Source: Xenophilus aerolatus
Lineage (GTDB): Bacteria > Pseudomonadota > Gammaproteobacteria > Burkholderiales > Burkholderiaceae_C
NCBI GenBank assembly: GCA_029968055.1
Contig: JASCNX010000005.1
Span: 372,001 to 436,000, forward strand
Direction: 5' to 3'
Length of the DNA: 64,000 nt
The notes below the pieces were generated by a model, which was given only the letters and a program-made list of their open reading frames with translations, had not been told where the DNA came from and searched no databases. Shown in pieces: positions 63,595-64,000 of this stretch. How positions within the stretch are numbered: the stretch's first letter is position 1; the number at the start of each line of letters is the position of its first letter. The position numbers were made by a program, and so were the translations under genes.

Positions 63595-64000
63595 GCCGGT
63601 TGCGCGGCCGCCGTGAGCGCGGGCAGCCGCCGGCGCCACGCGAGGTAACCCGCCACGCTGAGGGCGGCGAACACGGCGTACAGGCCCACCGTCAGCCACA
63701 GCCCCTTGTGCACGAAGAGGCCGACGCTGACGACATTGACGGCCAGCCACACCGCCCAGTTCTCGATGAACTTGCGCGCCAGCAGCACCTGCCCGACCAC
63801 GCTCAACCCGGTGACGAAGCCGTCGGACCAGGGCACGTCGGTGTCGGTGAAGCGGTGCAGGAACAGGGCCAGCGCCGGCCACAGCAGCGCCGCCGCGCAC
63901 GCGACGGCGAGCCAGCCGCGCGCCGAGAGCCGCGCCACCTGAAGGCTGCTGCCGTCGGCCCGATGCCCGCGCAGCCACTGGAACCAGCCCCAGGCGGCCA
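63591..64000 (-). CDS. pnuC: PnuC-like nicotinamide riboside transporter, cut by the right edge
   Basis: The frame runs unbroken to the window edge; about 136 residues are visible and the N-terminus is missing (family length about 190-230). Membrane segments and family features seen: AWGWFQWLRG near the edge, VPWSDGFVTGLSVVGQVLLARK, ENWAVWLAVNVVSVGLF, and HKGLWLTVGLYAVFAALSVAGYLAWRR. PnuC works by facilitated diffusion with trapping by the downstream kinase. Confidence 0.85.
   Translation of the reverse strand, partial: AAWGWFQWLRGHRADGSSLQVARLSARGWLAVACAAALLWPALALFLHRFTDTDVPWSDGFVTGLSVVGQVLLARKFIENWAVWLAVNVVSVGLFVHKGLWLTVGLYAVFAALSVAGYLAWRRRLPALTAAAQPA

Overview
The window is about 64 kb of very GC-rich chromosomal DNA from a betaproteobacterium, most probably a member of the Comamonadaceae (Variovorax/Acidovorax-like). 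The grounds are a tRNA-Leu followed by a 14-gene nuoA-N operon ending in a DUF2818 gene, MutL with the endonuclease motif, several orphan Bug-type (TTT) solute receptors, and short CCCCCTCGAGGGGG repeats of the kind seen in that family. The organism assignment is an inference; no marker gene fixes the species.

Layout. 1-22: 3' end of a tRNA-Leu. 96-14926: complete complex I operon nuoABCDEFGHIJKLMN plus DUF2818, all on the plus strand and tightly packed. 14967-16003: NUDIX ADP-ribose pyrophosphatase-like gene and DUF1178. 16103-22956: an ABC exporter diverging from a marR-nodT-emrA-emrB tripartite efflux operon; the shared 76-base promoter region carries a textbook sigma-70 promoter with a palindromic operator in its spacer. 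22957-23877: a compositionally odd orphan. 24151-30050: a complete branched-chain/amide-type ABC uptake operon (livG, livF, two tandem near-duplicate binding proteins, livH, livM). 30075-40816: an AttEFGH-like export system whose AttH-like lipocalin and FtsX permease genes are separated from the probable ATPase gene by a 6.4-kb block. That block holds an NrtR-like regulator, a two-gene contractile-injection-system tube pair, an acetyltransferase, a small orphan, a YuxH-like EAL/HDOD protein and a MocR regulator. 40813-53034: housekeeping and mixed genes (miaA, MFS, hydrolases, mutL, acetyltransferase, dedA, glycine-zipper lipoprotein, amiC, tsaE, queG, AEC permease). 53233-57935: three Bug receptors interleaved with xerD and DUF72. 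57996-60342: TetR regulator, thiolase and MaoC hydratase. 60349-64000: ferritin-like DUF455, gamma-carbonic-anhydrase-like protein, Hsp33, and a NadR-like kinase with pnuC (cut by the right edge), which together suggest nicotinamide riboside salvage.

How the parts relate. Complex I and the NUDIX hydrolase, the NrtR-like regulator and the PnuC/kinase pair all touch NAD(H) metabolism but are not contiguous. The transport content is heavy: one uptake ABC operon, three Bug receptors, one RND-like EmrAB-NodT pump and two export ABC systems, as expected of a soil or plant-associated heterotroph.

A recurrent non-coding feature is a -10-like hexamer ending only 6-9 bases before the start codon, with no Shine-Dalgarno sequence, at the first gene of many transcription units. 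This suggests widespread leaderless or near-leaderless mRNAs. The most unusual protein content is the orphan tail-tube plus CIS-tube-adaptor pair at 34767-35867.
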